Of a DNA stretch of 64,000 nt, positions 1 through 8,053 are shown in pieces. The translations under genes were made by a program, and so were the position numbers. Source of the DNA: Hydractinia symbiolongicarpus (lineage: Eukaryota > Cnidaria > Hydrozoa > Anthoathecata > Hydractiniidae); assembly GCF_029227915.1 (NCBI RefSeq), contig NC_079879.1, positions 3,036,001-3,100,000 on the forward strand, written 5' to 3'. The first letter of the stretch is position 1, and every line of letters begins with the position of its first letter. The notes under the pieces are model-generated. The model searched no databases. It was not told where the DNA came from and was given only the letters and a program-made list of their open reading frames with translations.

Positions 1-47
1 CTTTGAAATCTCATTTGAATACTTACGATCAGAGGCTAAATTATTAT

Positions 48-285
48 TTACAAAATTAGACAAATGAAATGAAGTTTAATTAAAATAATAATTTAGCTCT
101 GATCTAAGTATTCAAGTGCCCACCACCACTCCCCTAACACCTTTAGCACTATTATTCACTATTTTGGCCTTCACAATGGGTCTTTGAAGCAGGAAATTTA
201 CGGAAGCCGAATCTCACTTGAATACTTAGATCAGAGCTAAATTATTATTTTAATTAAACTTCATTTCATTTGTCTAATTTTGTAA
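48..285. mobile_element. 238-bp mini-element with 71-bp terminal inverted repeats (DIRS-derived), left copy
   Basis: 48-118 and 215-285 are inverted copies of each other. The core (about 86-249) has ends resembling the 40-bp inverted terminal repeat of the DIRS-like element at 6662-10840. The stretch 191-248 closely matches the DIRS 5' end at 10788-10840, including the sequence reading acggaagccgaatct. It has no coding capacity. I infer a non-autonomous deletion derivative of the DIRS family, nested in a longer inverted repeat ending in ttacaaaattagac. The mirror copy is at 6423-6660. Confidence 0.7.
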
Positions 286-1040
286 AAAAGGCACGTGTTG
301 CGTGTATGTTGATTTCACTAATTTCGACAAGTATATCTTGTTGATTGTTTTCAGGAGAGATCACAGAGGGGGTTTTTAGAAGTACAGATATATTTGAAAT
401 CTTTACTCAACTAAACAGCAGCCTTTTTGTAGCTATCTTTGTGATGATGATGATCGAACACACGACTTCTCCAGACAGGGACACGTGGTGAGAAAGCGCT
501 CTAACAACTGAGGTACCAATTGCACAAGATTTATTGGGATTAACTAATTAATATGATAATTAACTATGTTTTTAACTCACAATTGCCACACAATACTTCT
601 TGTTGAGTCGGTTTCTATTTTTTACAATTCTTAGTTTACCAACAAGTAATTTATTTGAATAGGATTAAAAGGTTTCAAGCATGTAAACCTGGATCCGAGA
701 ATATGCAAAAGTTACACATGCCTATAGTGTACACATGCCAATAGGCGCGACAGATAAAAAAACTCACACTATTTCTAGGTCCCTGAATTTAAGGTCCCTG
801 AGTGTAAGGTCCCTGAGTTTAAGGGAAAAGTATAACTAACAAAGAGAGTCAAAAGGTATATAAGACAGCACGTTGAAGGCTGTACCAATCCGGTAAACCA
901 GCCCTACCAGTTTAACACTTGCTGTGAAAGTGAGAAATTATAACCGGAAAGGCTGTAACCGGTAATCAGCCCTACCAGCTTATTAACATTTGCTGTGAAG
1001 TTTTGGTTAGAGTTGAATTGGTGAGCTTTGTCCTTAAACT
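286..1040 (+). other. 5' region of the LINE, left arm
   Basis: There is no ORF here. It contains a tRNA-like module read on the minus strand (448-523) and a threefold 16-bp repeat built on aggtccctga (777-825). Two copies of an approximately 50-bp segment built on ggctgta/cagccctaccag lie at about 880-930 and 952-1001. Tandem short repeats just before ORF1 fit a LINE 5' untranslated region or promoter; that role is inferred. The right arm has the same features at about 5668-6422. Confidence 0.5.
448..523 (-). other. tRNA-like module with A-box and B-box-like motifs, left arm
   Basis: Read on the minus strand, the segment has cctcagttgttagagcgc, close to a tRNA D-arm and A box, and about 45 bp further tgtgttcgatc, close to a B box. 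I could not fold a convincing complete cloverleaf, so I do not call it a tRNA gene. It may be a SINE head or an RNA polymerase III promoter captured in the LINE 5' region. Confidence 0.35.
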
Positions 1041-1889
1041 ATGTCTGCTTTCAAATCTAAATGTGAAATACCAGCTCGACGAGAAAATAGACCAACCTGG
1101 TATAAAACTCACGTAAAGCTGAATGAAATTTTGAAGAGTCGTAAACCCGAAGTAATTTTAATTGGTGACTCCCTTGTGTCTAATTTGTCAAGGTACAATG
1201 CTGTATGGGACAACTACTTCACACCACTCAATACCACCAACCTTGGTATTGGTGGGGACAAGGTAGAAAATGTATTATGGCGAGCTTTAAATATCAACCT
1301 TCCATCATCCTGTAAGACTGTAGTCATTTTTTGTGGTACCAACAACCTACATAACAGTGTACCTAAAGACATTGCGGATGGTGTAACATCTATAGGTATC
1401 ACGCTTCGTAAGAAAAAAGCAAACTTGAGGATTATTGTGTGTGGAATTCTACCTCGTGATTTCCATATTTCTAACTTATGGAGAAAAATAGATGATGTCA
1501 ACTGTTCTTTGAGTAAAATTTGTACAAAGAAAAACCTTGAGTTTTTAATGCCAGAAACGGATTGGGTATGTAGAGACAATACTCTAAATATGTCTCTGTA
1601 CTATGGGGATTGCTTACATCTAGTCAAGAAAGGTAATGAAAAGTTGGCCTTATCTATTACTTCGGCCATCAAGATAAACGCTAGTAGGATAAATGTTTGC
1701 ACTAGTGAACATAACTGTAAAAAGATGAACAATACAACCAAAATACCATTTATATTTCATGAATGTGATTATGTTCATCAACCTCCAGTAAGTGCACAAA
1801 CTGAAATTCCTATTAGATACGAAAAAAGGCTGAAAAAGAAACGCGAAAAAACAGTAAAAGTAACTAAAAACTGTGAAACGAAAAACTAG
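1041..1889 (+). CDS. LINE ORF1: SGNH/GDSL-type esterase protein (left arm)
   Basis: This 282-residue ORF starts at a genuine ATG after the 5' repeat region. SGNH hydrolase blocks are present in order: IGDSL with the nucleophile Ser44 (block I), GIGGD at residues 69-73 (block II Gly), FCGTNN with Asn101/102 (block III) and DCLH with Asp190 and His193 (block V). The C-terminus is Lys/Arg-rich (about 250-282), which could bind nucleic acid. Esterase-type ORF1 proteins are an established feature of some CR1-like non-LTR retrotransposons, and ORF2 with an APE endonuclease follows immediately. All catalytic residues are present, so this copy could encode an active esterase. Its substrate is unknown. 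The ORF is duplicated unchanged at 4819-5667 on the other strand. Confidence 0.85.
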   Translation: MSAFKSKCEIPARRENRPTWYKTHVKLNEILKSRKPEVILIGDSLVSNLSRYNAVWDNYFTPLNTTNLGIGGDKVENVLWRALNINLPSSCKTVVIFCGTNNLHNSVPKDIADGVTSIGITLRKKKANLRIIVCGILPRDFHISNLWRKIDDVNCSLSKICTKKNLEFLMPETDWVCRDNTLNMSLYYGDCLHLVKKGNEKLALSITSAIKINASRINVCTSEHNCKKMNNTTKIPFIFHECDYVHQPPVSAQTEIPIRYEKRLKKKREKTVKVTKNCETKN

Positions 1890-3003
1890 TGAACCTACTC
1901 GTAAAAAGGTACCAACAACGACAAGTAATACGGAACTTAACAACTTGTTTCGTGATAAATTAACACAAGGTAAAAGGAAAACGCAAACCAAAATTTTTAA
2001 TTTTCATTTATTTTTTAACATAATTTTCTGTTTGTTTTTTATTAACTGTTCAATTTCAATTTTTGAAAATATTAAGCCTGAATTTGTAAATAGCACTATA
2101 TTAAATAGTAAGACAATTTTACCTGTTCATAAATTATTATTCTCACCTTTTTATATTTATAATCAAACCTTTGACGGTTTGAAAGGAGAAAAAAACAGTA
2201 TTAACCTGCAGGAAGAACTGGCCAATAACTATACAAACATCTACATTCCTGAAAATATTTTTATATTTTTCGTTTTCATCATAGTTAACTTTCTTAAAGT
2301 TATAAGCTGTAGAAAGAGAAACTTATTGCTTGCATCAGCTGGTTGTTTCTTTCAAATTGCCATAGTTACACTTGTTGTACATAGTTATCACAATGAAGTT
2401 TGTAAATACTCCAAACTTGAGCGTTGTAACAAATCATCTTTCTTCGTGCCTGAATCTGTAGCTCTTTGTAACGAAATTACTAATAAGAACTTAGAAACTA
2501 ACATCAAGTACTATATGTTGTCTTTTCTTGTTTTAAGCAGGAAAAACCAGACAAACTATCTTTGTTCATTGATTCTTCTTTCTAGTGACATAAGTCTAAA
2601 CCCTGGCCCTCCTGTGGATATGACAACTGTGAATGAGGACTGGAACGTGTTCAAGAAGCGAGGGTTTCATATGGCTCATGTCAACATTAATTCGCTTTTA
2701 CCTAAAATTGATGAACTTAGGGCAATAGCGGTCTCAACTAAAATAGCTATTATTGGTATAACAGAATCTAAACTAGATAATACTGTAACAGATTCTGAGG
2801 TATCTGTTGAAGGCTATAACCTCCTTAGATGTGACAGAAACAGGCATGGAGGAGGTGTTGCTTGCTTTATTAGAAATGATATTTGTTACAATTCTCATAA
2901 GCGACTTTCAGAAAATTTGGAATGTGTCATGTTTGATGTTTTATTTCCTAAAACAAAGCCTTTCACTGTTGGAGTGTTTTACAGACCACCAGATCAAAAA
3001 TAA
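1864..3003 (+). pseudogene. LINE ORF2 N-terminal part: hydrophobic domain, 2A-like motif, APE endonuclease (left arm, frameshifted)
   Basis: The frame opens at 1864, overlaps the end of ORF1 by 26 nt in the +1 frame, and has no ATG until codon 2515-2517. The residue at 1873 is encoded by GTG. Counting from 1873, hydrophobic segments lie at about residues 43-64, 128-146, 151-170 and 216-237. They are followed by DISLNPGP (239-246), which matches the 2A pattern D-[VI]-x-x-NPGP. The endonuclease/exonuclease/phosphatase domain then starts: HVNINS (Asn271), GITESKLD (Glu298), HGGGVACFIRND and GVFYRPPD. A 1-nt frameshift in an A-run near 2995-3003 gives a stop; the domain continues in another frame. 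The same shift is in the right arm. The reverse transcriptase is missing. Confidence 0.8.
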
Positions 3004-3274
3004 TTTTGTCAATAATATTTCAGATGAATTTACTACATTAGATTTTGATGAGAAAGAATTCTATCTCTTGGGAGACTTTAATATCAATACTCTTTGTAAT
3101 GGTAGAAGTATTTTTAAAATGAATAAGACAGCACTTAAGAGTGATCATGTCTCTGGATTGCAAAAGCAATATGTAGAATTTTATTCGCTTTATGGCCTTA
3201 AACAATTGATTGTTGAGCCTACAAGGGTAACTTGTGCTACTGCAACAGTTATTGAACAGTATCAGGGTCTCTAG
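2999..3274 (+). pseudogene. LINE endonuclease C-terminal remnant, left arm (after frameshift)
   Basis: This continues the APE endonuclease in a second frame: YLLGDFNIN (the Asp and Asn of the GDFN motif), GLKQLIVEPTRVT, then TVI joined directly to EQYQGL. Compared with the right arm, 54 codons (162 bp) are missing here, including the SDH motif with the catalytic His. The deletion is in frame and its edges share the dinucleotide ga. It ends at the palindrome axis. Confidence 0.75.
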
Positions 3275-3292
3275 GAGACCCTGATACTGTTC
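3254..3292. repeat. Palindrome axis: 18-bp inverted arms around tag
   Basis: gaacagtatcagggtctc (3254-3271), the spacer tag (3272-3274) and the exact reverse complement (3275-3292). This is the point where the two LINE copies meet tail to tail within the endonuclease coding region. Confidence 0.9.
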
Positions 3293-3706
3293 CTTTGTGT
3301 AGTTTTTAAAAGATCGAAATTTGATATGTTTGTGGGTATTAAACTTGACTTTTTTGACTTTTCTGGTGCAGAAAATCATTTGGTGATCTGATAGTCCAAC
3401 ATTTAAAACTCCACTTTGAGAAACTTTACCAACACAATTTGTTAAAAAGTGGTCAATAACTGTTGCAGTAGCACAAGTTACCCTTGTAGGCTCAACAATC
3501 AATTGTTTAAGGCCATAAAGCGAATAAAATTCTACATATTGCTTTTGCAATCCAGAGACATGATCACTCTTAAGTGCTGTCTTATTCATTTTAAAAATAC
3601 TTCTACCATTACAAAGAGTATTGATATTAAAGTCTCCCAAGAGATAGAATTCTTTCTCATCAAAATCTAATGTAGTAAATTCATCTGAAATATTATTGAC
3701 AAAATT
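3275..3706 (-). pseudogene. LINE endonuclease C-terminal remnant, right arm
   Basis: On the minus strand this arm keeps the 162 bp lost from the left arm. It reads YLLGDFNIN, VEPTRVTCATATVIDHFLTN and then GLSDHQMIF with the SDH motif of APE endonucleases, so the endonuclease is complete except for the frameshift near 3705. The frame stops being LINE-derived at the axis, before any reverse transcriptase. Confidence 0.75.
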
Positions 3707-4844
3707 ATTTTTGATCTGGTGGTCTGTAAAACACTCCAACAGTGAAAGGCTTTGTTTTAGGAAATAAAACATCAAACATGACACATTCCAAATTTTCTGA
3801 AAGTCGCTTATGAGAATTGTAACAAATATCATTTCTAATAAAGCAAGCAACACCTCCTCCATGCCTGTTTCTGTCACATCTAAGGAGGTTATAGCCTTCA
3901 ATAGATACCTCAGAATCTGTTACAGTATTATCTAGTTTAGATTCTGTTATACCAATAATAGCTATTTTAGTTGAGACCGCTATTGCCCTAAGTTCATCAA
4001 TTTTAGGTAAAAGCGAATTAATGTTGACATGAGCCATATGAAACCCTCGCTTCTTGAACACGTTCCAGTCCTCATTCACAGTTGTCATATCCACAGGAGG
4101 GCCAGGGTTTAGACTTATGTCACTAGAAAGAAGAATCAATGAACAAAGATAGTTTGTCTGGTTTTTCCTGCTTAAAACAAGAAAAGACAACATATAGTAC
4201 TTGATGTTAGTTTCTAAGTTCTTATTAGTAATTTCGTTACAAAGAGCTACAGATTCAGGCACGAAGAAAGATGATTTGTTACAACGCTCAAGTTTGGAGT
4301 ATTTACAAACTTCATTGTGATAACTATGTACAACAAGTGTAACTATGGCAATTTGAAAGAAACAACCAGCTGATGCAAGCAATAAGTTTCTCTTTCTACA
4401 GCTTATAACTTTAAGAAAGTTAACTATGATGAAAACGAAAAATATAAAAATATTTTCAGGAATGTAGATGTTTGTATAGTTATTGGCCAGTTCTTCCTGC
4501 AGGTTAATACTGTTTTTTTCTCCTTTCAAACCGTCAAAGGTTTGATTATAAATATAAAAAGGTGAGAATAATAATTTATGAACAGGTAAAATTGTCTTAC
4601 TATTTAATATAGTGCTATTTACAAATTCAGGCTTAATATTTTCAAAAATTGAAATTGAACAGTTAATAAAAAACAAACAGAAAATTATGTTAAAAAATAA
4701 ATGAAAATTAAAAATTTTGGTTTGCGTTTTCCTTTTACCTTGTGTTAATTTATCACGAAACAAGTTGTTAAGTTCCGTATTACTTGTCGTTGTTGGTACC
4801 TTTTTACGAGTAGGTTCACTAGTTTTTCGTTTCACAGTTTTTAG
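3705..4844 (-). pseudogene. LINE ORF2 N-terminal part (right arm, frameshifted)
   Basis: Mirror of 1864-3003. The hydrophobic segments, the 2A-like DISLNPGP, the endonuclease motifs and the frameshift position are all the same. It differs by Ile for Val in the SEVSVEG segment. There is no ATG near the frame opening. Because the disabling frameshift is shared, the two arms derive from one already defective copy or have been gene-converted. Confidence 0.8.
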
Positions 4845-5667
4845 TTACTTTTACTGTTTTTTCGCGTTTCTTTTTCAGCCTTTTTTCGTATCTAATAGGA
4901 ATTTCAGTTTGTGCACTTACTGGAGGTTGATGAACATAATCACATTCATGAAATATAAATGGTATTTTGGTTGTATTGTTCATCTTTTTACAGTTATGTT
5001 CACTAGTGCAAACATTTATCCTACTAGCGTTTATCTTGATGGCCGAAGTAATAGATAAGGCCAACTTTTCATTACCTTTCTTGACTAGATGTAAGCAATC
5101 CCCATAGTACAGAGACATATTTAGAGTATTGTCTCTACATACCCAATCCGTTTCTGGCATTAAAAACTCAAGGTTTTTCTTTGTACAAATTTTACTCAAA
5201 GAACAGTTGACATCATCTATTTTTCTCCATAAGTTAGAAATATGGAAATCACGAGGTAGAATTCCACACACAATAATCCTCAAGTTTGCTTTTTTCTTAC
5301 GAAGCGTGATACCTATAGATGTTACACCATCCGCAATGTCTTTAGGTACACTGTTATGTAGGTTGTTGGTACCACAAAAAATGACTACAGTCTTACAGGA
5401 TGATGGAAGGTTGATATTTAAAGCTCGCCATAATACATTTTCTACCTTGTCCCCACCAATACCAAGGTTGGTGGTATTGAGTGGTGTGAAGTAGTTGTCC
5501 CATACAGCATTGTACCTTGACAAATTAGACACAAGGGAGTCACCAATTAAAATTACTTCGGGTTTACGACTCTTCAAAATTTCATTCAGCTTTACGTGAG
5601 TTTTATACCAGGTTGGTCTATTTTCTCGTCGAGCTGGTATTTCACATTTAGATTTGAAAGCAGACAT
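4819..5667 (-). CDS. LINE ORF1: SGNH/GDSL-type esterase protein (right arm)
   Basis: The 282-residue translation is identical to that of 1041-1889, with Ser44, Gly71/72, Asn101/102 and Asp190/His193 all kept. It starts with ATG on the minus strand and is followed by the right-arm ORF2 with the same 26-nt overlap. Confidence 0.85.
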   Translation of the reverse strand: MSAFKSKCEIPARRENRPTWYKTHVKLNEILKSRKPEVILIGDSLVSNLSRYNAVWDNYFTPLNTTNLGIGGDKVENVLWRALNINLPSSCKTVVIFCGTNNLHNSVPKDIADGVTSIGITLRKKKANLRIIVCGILPRDFHISNLWRKIDDVNCSLSKICTKKNLEFLMPETDWVCRDNTLNMSLYYGDCLHLVKKGNEKLALSITSAIKINASRINVCTSEHNCKKMNNTTKIPFIFHECDYVHQPPVSAQTEIPIRYEKRLKKKREKTVKVTKNCETKN

Positions 5668-6184
5668 AGTTTAAGGACAAAGCTCACCAATTCAACTCTA
5701 ACCAAAACTTCACAGCAAATGTTAATAAGCTGGTAGGGCTGATTACCGGTTACAGCCTTTCCGGTTATAATTTCTCACTTTCACAGCAAGTGTTAAACTG
5801 GTAGGGCTGGTTTACCGGATTGGTACAGCCTTCAACGTGCTGTCTTATATACCTTTTGACTCTCTTTGTTAGTTATACTTTTCCCTTAAACTCAGGGACC
5901 TTACACTCAGGGACCTTAAATTCAGGGACCTAGAAATAGTGTGAGTTTTTTTATCTGTCGCGCCTATTGGCATGTGTACACTATAGGCATGTGTAACTTT
6001 TGCATATTCTCGGATCCAGGTTTACATGCTTGAAACCTTTTAATCCTATTCAAATAAATTACTTGTTGGTAAACTAAGAATTGTAAAAAATAGAAACCGA
6101 CTCAACAAGAAGTATTGTGTGGCAATTGTGAGTTAAAAACATAGTTAATTATCATATTAATTAGTTAATCCCAATAAATCTTGT

Positions 6185-6260
6185 GCAATTGGTACCTCAG
6201 TTGTTAGAGCGCTTTCTCACCACGTGTCCCTGTCTGGAGAAGTCGTGTGTTCGATCATCA
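6185..6260 (+). other. tRNA-like module, right arm
   Basis: Mirror copy of 448-523. The A-box-like sequence is near 6193-6210 and the B-box-like sequence near 6247-6257. The same reservations apply. Confidence 0.35.
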
Positions 6261-6422
6261 TCATCACAAAGATAGCTACAAAAAGGCTGCTGTTTAGTTG
6301 AGTAAAGATTTCAAATATATCTGTACTTCTAAAAACCCCCTCTGTGATCTCTCCTGAAAACAATCAACAAGATATACTTGTCGAAATTAGTGAGATCAAC
6401 ATACACGCAACACGTGCCTTTT

Positions 6423-6660
6423 TTACAAAATTAGACAAATGAAATGAAGTTTAATTAAAATAATAATTTAGCTCTGATCTAAGTATTCAAGTGAGATTCG
6501 GCTTCCGTAAATTTCCTGCTTCAAAGACCCATTGTGAAGGCCAAAATAGTGAATAATAGTGCTAAAGGTGTTAGGGGAGTGGTGGTGGGCACTTGAATAC
6601 TTAGATCAGAGCTAAATTATTATTTTAATTAAACTTCATTTCATTTGTCTAATTTTGTAA
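6423..6660. mobile_element. 238-bp mini-element with 71-bp terminal inverted repeats, right copy
   Basis: Mirror image of 48-285 in the right arm of the palindrome. It lies directly against the DIRS-like element that begins at 6662, so DIRS-type ends of two different elements abut here. Confidence 0.7.
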
Positions 6661-6661
6661 A

Positions 6662-6701
6662 TAATAATTTAGCCTCTGATCGTAAGTATTCAAATGAGAT
6701 T
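6662..6701. repeat. DIRS-like inverted terminal repeat (3' end of element)
   Basis: Exact reverse complement of 10801-10840. The same sequence in opposite orientation fills 7-46 at the window start, so another DIRS-type 3' end points at the palindrome from the left. Confidence 0.9.
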
Positions 6702-6887
6702 TCAAAGCCACCTATTTTGGATTCAACAAACAGTTTAGTAAAAACTGGGCAAGGACCAGTATATGATTAAACAGAACTACATATTTATGGTTTGTCTGTT
6801 ATAACTCCTGGCAATGCCACAATGTACCATAACAGTACATGTCTATTACATATATATATGTACAGAATCTAACGCAAGTAAATGTGT

Positions 6888-7490
6888 TCATAAACATTTA
6901 AGAAGTGCGTTCCCAAAGTTCTTGCTTATGGGCAATTTGTAATGTTTTGCAAACGTGCTAGTGCCTCTCCAGCCTGCCGCCTTTGCGATTGTCTTCATAG
7001 GTACGCCTATGTCCTCTGCCTTGCTGGTAGACGCACTCCTTGTAGAATGGGTGCTGAACGTCTTAATATCGATGCCAGCCAAGCCTAAGAAAGTTTTAAC
7101 GTATTTTGCAATGGTGATTCTGATAGGTTTATGGGGATATGCATAGGAGAGAAGTAGTTCCCTTGGTTGGTTTTCAAGGTTCTCACGTATAAGGTCTGTC
7201 CTCCTCAGGTATTCATCTAGGCAGTGGACTATACATATCCGGTTATCGAGGTGGTACTTCTCGAATTGCAGAGGTTCCTGATGTTTGCCTGGTTTTGTTG
7301 TCTTCATGATTGTAGAGATGTAGAAAGTGCACCTATCTGAAGATCGATGACAAAAGTTAACCTTTAGGGCACCTATTGTCTGGGCTCTCTGGCCACTCAG
7401 GAGGCACAACAAGGTGGCTAGTTTTTTCGTTAGTAACTCTAACTCCAGGTGCTGGTAACTCTAACTCCAGGTGCTGGTAATATTACATCA
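6888..7490 (-). pseudogene. DIRS-type tyrosine recombinase, catalytic domain intact, N-terminus frameshifted
   Basis: The frame is open from about 7485 down to a stop at 6888. Counting from 7412 (a TTG codon, so not a true start), the catalytic set of the tyrosine recombinase family is present: Arg9 in LSGQRAQ, His122 and Arg125 in HSTRSAS, Trp148 in AGWRG, and Tyr158 in FAKHY as the nucleophile. Upstream, recombinase-like sequence (GVFKLRPSLPKHT) continues in a different frame. The break falls in or next to a 22-bp tandem duplication at about 7441-7485. The enzyme normally inserts a circular DIRS intermediate. This copy is probably dead because of the break. Confidence 0.8.
7441..7485. repeat. 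22-bp tandem duplication inside the recombinase reading frame
   Basis: Two adjacent 22-bp copies containing ctctaactccaggtgctgg. Since 22 is not a multiple of three, the duplication disturbs the recombinase frame. Removing one copy alone does not restore it, so another indel must also be present. Confidence 0.8.
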
Positions 7491-7699
7491 GGGTCATATA
7501 TCACAGTGTGTTTTGGTAGGGAAGGACGTAGCTTGAAAACTCCCTTGATTAGTCTGCTAACGTCATCGTTCTTACCAAAGCTTGTTCCTGCATCCTTTGG
7601 TAATGCAGCTGACAGGCTGACCTTGCCGCTGCGATGTATCCATAACTTGCCTTTTCTACGTGGACAAGGAAAGCAAGGAAGTCCATACCTTGTTTATGA

Positions 7700-8053
7700 C
7701 TAGCCCCATAAGGTTCTGGGATTTTTTCACTTTTACAAAACTTCAGCCATTTCCTTAAATAGAGATTATATTGGGTTTTTTCTGACCACGATGCAGTGAG
7801 CAGTTGTTTAAGATCGTCAGAACATGACAGTTTTAGGTTTATTGCCTCCCTGAGACAATTGCTATCCGAAGACTGAGATTTGGGTGCAGTGGATGAAAGA
7901 CACTTGGTTGCTGTCGAAGCAGTAATAGGTCCATTCTAGGTAAAACAAGAATTTCTTTAATGATTAGTTCAGAATACCCTGTGAACCATGGTTTGTTAGG
8001 CCAGTCCGGAACTACCAGGATACCTACTGCCTGATCACTATGGATCTTTTGAA
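7700..8053 (-). pseudogene. Degraded DIRS segment between RNase H and recombinase
   Basis: On the minus strand the segment near 7940-8035 reads VGILVVPDWPNKPWFTG, a sequence typical of the region after RNase H in DIRS-like polyproteins. It is interrupted by stops and frame changes. The N-terminal recombinase region (about 7490-7700) is likewise split between frames. No DIRS-type methyltransferase domain could be recognised. Confidence 0.5.

Larger units (their letters stand above)
1..6707. repeat. 6.7-kb near-perfect palindrome of a CR1-like LINE 5' half
   Basis: Positions i and 6708-i are complementary from the first base of the window to the axis region. The minus-strand copies of the two LINE ORFs (4819-5667, 3705-4835) mirror the plus-strand copies (1041-1889, 1873-3003) exactly. 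I saw only isolated substitutions between arms, for example one Val/Ile change in the endonuclease and one T/C near 311. At the axis the left arm lacks 162 bp present at 3293-3454, so the inner axis (3254-3292) has a different pairing sum, 6546. The palindrome includes the terminal 46-47 bp of the flanking DIRS-like element at both ends and is cut by the window start, so its true length is unknown. A fold-back sequencing or assembly artefact cannot be excluded from sequence alone. Confidence 0.95.

Noticed and set aside
1214-1991. ORFs opposite LINE ORF1/ORF2 (121 and 113 codons) and their mirrors
   Set aside because: Antisense shadows of the esterase and ORF2; the sense frames carry all recognisable motifs.
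3038-3901. A single 287-codon ORF crossing the palindrome axis
   Set aside because: The first part of its translation is endonuclease from the right arm; after the axis it reads the antisense of the left arm by chance.
1-6707. A cut-and-paste transposon with very long terminal inverted repeats
   Set aside because: The arms are made of LINE coding sequence rather than transposon ends, and no transposase or central unique region is present.
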